From assembly GCA_029779385.1 (NCBI GenBank), contig JAKPAQ010000282.1, forward strand, positions 1 through 26,248: 26,248 nt of DNA, read 5' to 3'. The DNA is from Actinomycetes bacterium. GTDB taxonomy: Bacteria > Actinomycetota > Actinomycetes > Propionibacteriales > Nocardioidaceae. This document shows positions 24,064 through 26,248 of the stretch, piece by piece. Both the position numbers and the translations under genes were made by a program. Positions within the stretch are counted from its first letter, which is position 1; the number at the start of each line of letters is the position of its first letter. Under the pieces are notes generated by a model. The model did no database searches and was not told where the DNA came from. It was given only the letters and a program-made list of their open reading frames with translations.

Positions 24064-24174
24064 ACTCATCCAGAGGGGTTAAGGGACACGGCCCGACGAC
24101 ACCCCAGCAACCAGCCGATCAGCGGCCAGGTGCTCATTCCGTCCGAGGTCGAAAGCCGGCCCGGAGAGATGAAG
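24064..24174 (+). promoter_or_regulatory. SAM-I (S-box) riboswitch
   Basis: The aptamer closes with P1 TCATC (24066-24070) paired to GATGA (24168-24172). The core follows the S-box consensus: AGAGGGG, AGGGACACGGCCCGACGA (kink-turn and pseudoknot region), CCCC then GCAACC, then AGGTGCTCATTCC before P4, and GAGAGATGA at the 3' side. It binds S-adenosylmethionine and normally shuts off methionine/sulfur genes when SAM is high. The Shine-Dalgarno AAGGG starts within or directly after the 3' P1 strand. No terminator fits before the ATG at 24185, so translational control is likely. Confidence 0.93.
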
Positions 24175-24184
24175 GGTTTTCCAG

Positions 24185-25450
24185 ATGACTATTACGCTTT
24201 CAGAGCGGCCGAAATTGCGCGAAGGCGCCTTCGGCAATGCGACCGGACTCATCTGCCGCGAGTGTGGCGCGACCAGTGAACTCTGGCCTAACTACGCGTG
24301 CTTCGAGTGCTTCGGACCACTTGAAATTTCGTACGATTTCGGACCGATCACCCGCGAACAGATCGAAGCCGGTCCGGCCAACATCTGGCGATACAAGGCG
24401 CTGCTGCCAGTTCCGGCCGACATTGAATCGAGCCCGAACCTTGAACCCGGGTTCACTCGGCTGCTCGAGGCAAAGAACCTCGCCGCCGAACTTGGTTTGG
24501 CAAAGCTTTGGGTCAAGGACGACAGCACCAACCCGACCAACTCGTTCAAGGACCGCGTCGTGGCCTGCGCCTTGAGTGCGGCCCGAGAATTCGGCAGCAA
24601 GGTGTTTGCGTGCCCCTCGACGGGCAACCTCGCTAACGCCGTTGCCGCCGCCGGCGCGCGCGCCGGTATCCGCACGGTGGTCTTCATTCCGAGCAACCTT
24701 GAGACGCCCAAACAGGTCAACTCAGCGGTGTTCACCGACAACCTCGTTGCAGTTGATGGCAACTACGACGACGTCAACAAGTTGGCCAGTGAGATCGCCG
24801 GCGAAGAAGACGGCTGGGCCTTCGTGAACGTAAACGTTCGCCCGTTCTATGCCGAAGGTTCCAAGACGCTCGGTTACGAGATCGCTGAGCAACTCGGCTG
24901 GCGCCTGCCCGACCAGATCGTCATTCCGGTTGCGTCGGGTTCGCAATTGACCAAAGTGCACAAGGCGTTCGGCGAGCTGATCAAGCTCGGCCTAGTAGAA
25001 GACAAGCCGTACAAGGTTTTTGGCGCTCAAGCCGAAGGCTGCAACCCGGTTGCTACCGCTCACAAGGCCGGCGTCGACGCGATTCGCCCGGTAAAGCCAG
25101 ACACGATCGCCAAGTCGCTGGCGATCGGTAACCCGGCTGACGGTATCTATGTCCTGGACATTGCTCGTCAGACCGGCGGCGCGGTTGAAGAAGTTAGCGA
25201 CGACGAAATTCGCGAAGCGATCGTGTTGCTGGCCCGGACCGAGGGCATCTTCACCGAAACCGCTGGCGGGACAACCGTTGGCGTGTTGAAGAAACTGGTT
25301 GAGACCGGCCAGTTGGATCCGACCGCCGAAACTGTCGTAATCAACACCGGCCACGGACTAAAAACTCTGGACGCAGTGACCGACGCAGTCGGTCCGCGCG
25401 CCACGATCGCCCCAACCTACGCGGCTTTTTCTGCCGCAGACATCGCCTGA
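24185..25450 (+). CDS. Threonine-synthase-like PLP enzyme under SAM riboswitch control; candidate homocysteine synthase
   Basis: A 421-residue fold-type II PLP enzyme. The N-terminus carries a zinc-ribbon-like four-cysteine set, C24/C27 and C39/C42. The PLP lysine is K122 in N-P-T-N-S-F-K-D-R. The phosphate-binding S-T-G-N-L-A-N-A loop follows, and the end shows the threonine-synthase-type T-G-H-G-L-K. By similarity it would convert O-phosphohomoserine to threonine. The SAM riboswitch in front and the CysO-like sulfur carrier 28 nt behind argue instead for a methionine-side reaction, such as replacing the phosphate of O-phosphohomoserine with sulfur from a carrier thiocarboxylate. Family membership is firm; the revised function is inference. 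The usual hom and thrB genes of a threonine operon are not adjacent. The start has Shine-Dalgarno AAGGG at 24172-24176. Confidence 0.9.
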   Translation: MTITLSERPKLREGAFGNATGLICRECGATSELWPNYACFECFGPLEISYDFGPITREQIEAGPANIWRYKALLPVPADIESSPNLEPGFTRLLEAKNLAAELGLAKLWVKDDSTNPTNSFKDRVVACALSAAREFGSKVFACPSTGNLANAVAAAGARAGIRTVVFIPSNLETPKQVNSAVFTDNLVAVDGNYDDVNKLASEIAGEEDGWAFVNVNVRPFYAEGSKTLGYEIAEQLGWRLPDQIVIPVASGSQLTKVHKAFGELIKLGLVEDKPYKVFGAQAEGCNPVATAHKAGVDAIRPVKPDTIAKSLAIGNPADGIYVLDIARQTGGAVEEVSDDEIREAIVLLARTEGIFTETAGGTTVGVLKKLVETGQLDPTAETVVINTGHGLKTLDAVTDAVGPRATIAPTYAAFSAADIA

Positions 25451-25478
25451 CTTTCACCCCACTTTCAAGGAGCCCCAA

Positions 25479-25757
25479 ATGGCCGTTTCCGTTCGTATCC
25501 CGACGATCTTGCGCACCTACACCGAAGACGCCTCCCAGGTCGAGGCCGACGGTTCGAACCTGACCGAAGTCCTCGACTCGCTAGAAACTTCTTTCCCGGG
25601 AATCAAAGCTCGCATTGTCGATGAGGACGGCAAGCTTCGTCGTTTCGTCAATGTTTACGTGGCCGAAGAAGACGTGCGTTTTGCTCAGGGCCTAGAGACC
25701 AGCACCCCGGCCGGCACGCAGATCTCGATCATCCCGGCGGTTGCCGGCGGCTGCTGA
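25479..25757 (+). CDS. MoaD/ThiS/CysO-like ubiquitin-fold sulfur-carrier protein ending in Gly-Gly-Cys
   Basis: A 92-residue beta-grasp protein closely resembling mycobacterial CysO: V-R-I-P-T-I-L-R at the start, R-R-F-V-N-V-Y-V and E-D-V-R-F in the middle, and I-I-P-A-V-A-G-G at the end. CysO-type carriers are adenylated and thiocarboxylated on the terminal glycine, then deliver sulfur to a PLP enzyme. Here one cysteine follows Gly-Gly (codon TGC at 25752-25754), so it would have to be removed before thiocarboxylation, as JAMM-type proteases do for other carriers with tailed C-termini. A strong AAGGAG precedes the ATG. It lies 28 nt after the threonine-synthase-like gene, so it is co-transcribed under the riboswitch. 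Confidence 0.9.
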   Translation: MAVSVRIPTILRTYTEDASQVEADGSNLTEVLDSLETSFPGIKARIVDEDGKLRRFVNVYVAEEDVRFAQGLETSTPAGTQISIIPAVAGGC

Positions 25758-25800
25758 ACGCGCCGGTCTCGCAGGCAGGGCACATTCTGTCCGGGGTGAG

Positions 25801-25830
25801 TTGAACGGACTTGGTTAGCACTCGTATAGT
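25801..25830 (+). promoter_or_regulatory. groEL promoter (-35/-10)
   Basis: TTGAAC (25801-25806) and TATAGT (25825-25830) with an 18-nt spacer; the CIRCE element covers the -10. Confidence 0.7.
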
Positions 25831-25841
25831 GAGAGTGCTAG
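25815..25841. promoter_or_regulatory. CIRCE operator for the HrcA repressor
   Basis: TTAGCACTC (25815-25823), a 9-nt spacer, then GAGTGCTAG (25833-25841). This matches the CIRCE consensus except for the last base. It sits on the groEL -10 box, so HrcA binding would block initiation and give heat-shock induction. Confidence 0.95.

Positions 25842-26248
<407 letters not shown>

Noticed and set aside
24064..24174. SAM-IV or other SAM riboswitch class
   Set aside because: The core follows the S-box (SAM-I) consensus, including the AGGGA...GGCCC region, GCAACC and AGGTGC...ATTCC; the SAM-IV core differs.

Overview
The window is a gene-dense piece of a moderately GC-rich actinobacterial chromosome (Actinomycetota). 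The evidence is the set of typical neighbours: a SenX3-RegX3-type phosphate two-component system divergent from phoU, an LpqE-like lipoprotein divergent from carD, the ispF/cysS/rlmB cluster, the DUF3263-LytR_C pair, and a thrC-like/CysO-like/groEL series. Genus or order cannot be fixed from the sequence alone. There are no insertion sequences, phage genes or CRISPR arrays, and no gene-free stretch longer than 300 bases.

Layout. 1-3200: end of a phosphoglycerate mutase gene, convergent regX3-senX3, then phoU divergent from them across an 11-bp-repeat PHO box, closed by a perfect 23-bp hairpin terminator. 3200-8480: LpqE-like lipoprotein, carD, then a secreted C39-type peptidase with ispF on the minus strand and cysS-rlmB on the plus strand. 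8480-12590: a paired D-amino-acid deaminase/aldolase-like gene and aldonolactone-oxidase-like gene, a lipoprotein, tRNA-Thr(UGU), cupin and DUF488 genes. 12590-17540: a CaCA cation/Ca2+ exchanger, purU, an AI-2E-family permease, ung and an MFS transporter. 17450-22220: a tightly overlapping minus-strand operon otsA - GPH-type symporter - PLP-dependent decarboxylase/lyase-like gene - GNAT acetyltransferase. 22300-24000: DUF3263, a LytR_C membrane protein and otsB. 24000-26248: a SAM riboswitch in front of a threonine-synthase-like gene and a CysO-like sulfur carrier, then a CIRCE-controlled groEL cut by the window end.

How the genes work together. SenX3/RegX3/PhoU form the phosphate-sensing module. 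IspF, CysS and RlmB serve isoprenoid synthesis and translation. OtsA and OtsB make trehalose in two steps from two separate transcription units.

Two points stand out. First, the SAM riboswitch controls a threonine-synthase-like enzyme followed by a small ubiquitin-like sulfur carrier ending in Gly-Gly-Cys. This suggests a protein-thiocarboxylate route from O-phosphohomoserine to homocysteine (methionine) rather than threonine synthesis. Second, at least fifteen genes carry a TAnnnT-like hexamer exactly 6 or 7 nt before the start codon, with no Shine-Dalgarno sequence. This is the signature of leaderless mRNA and it was used here to choose start codons.
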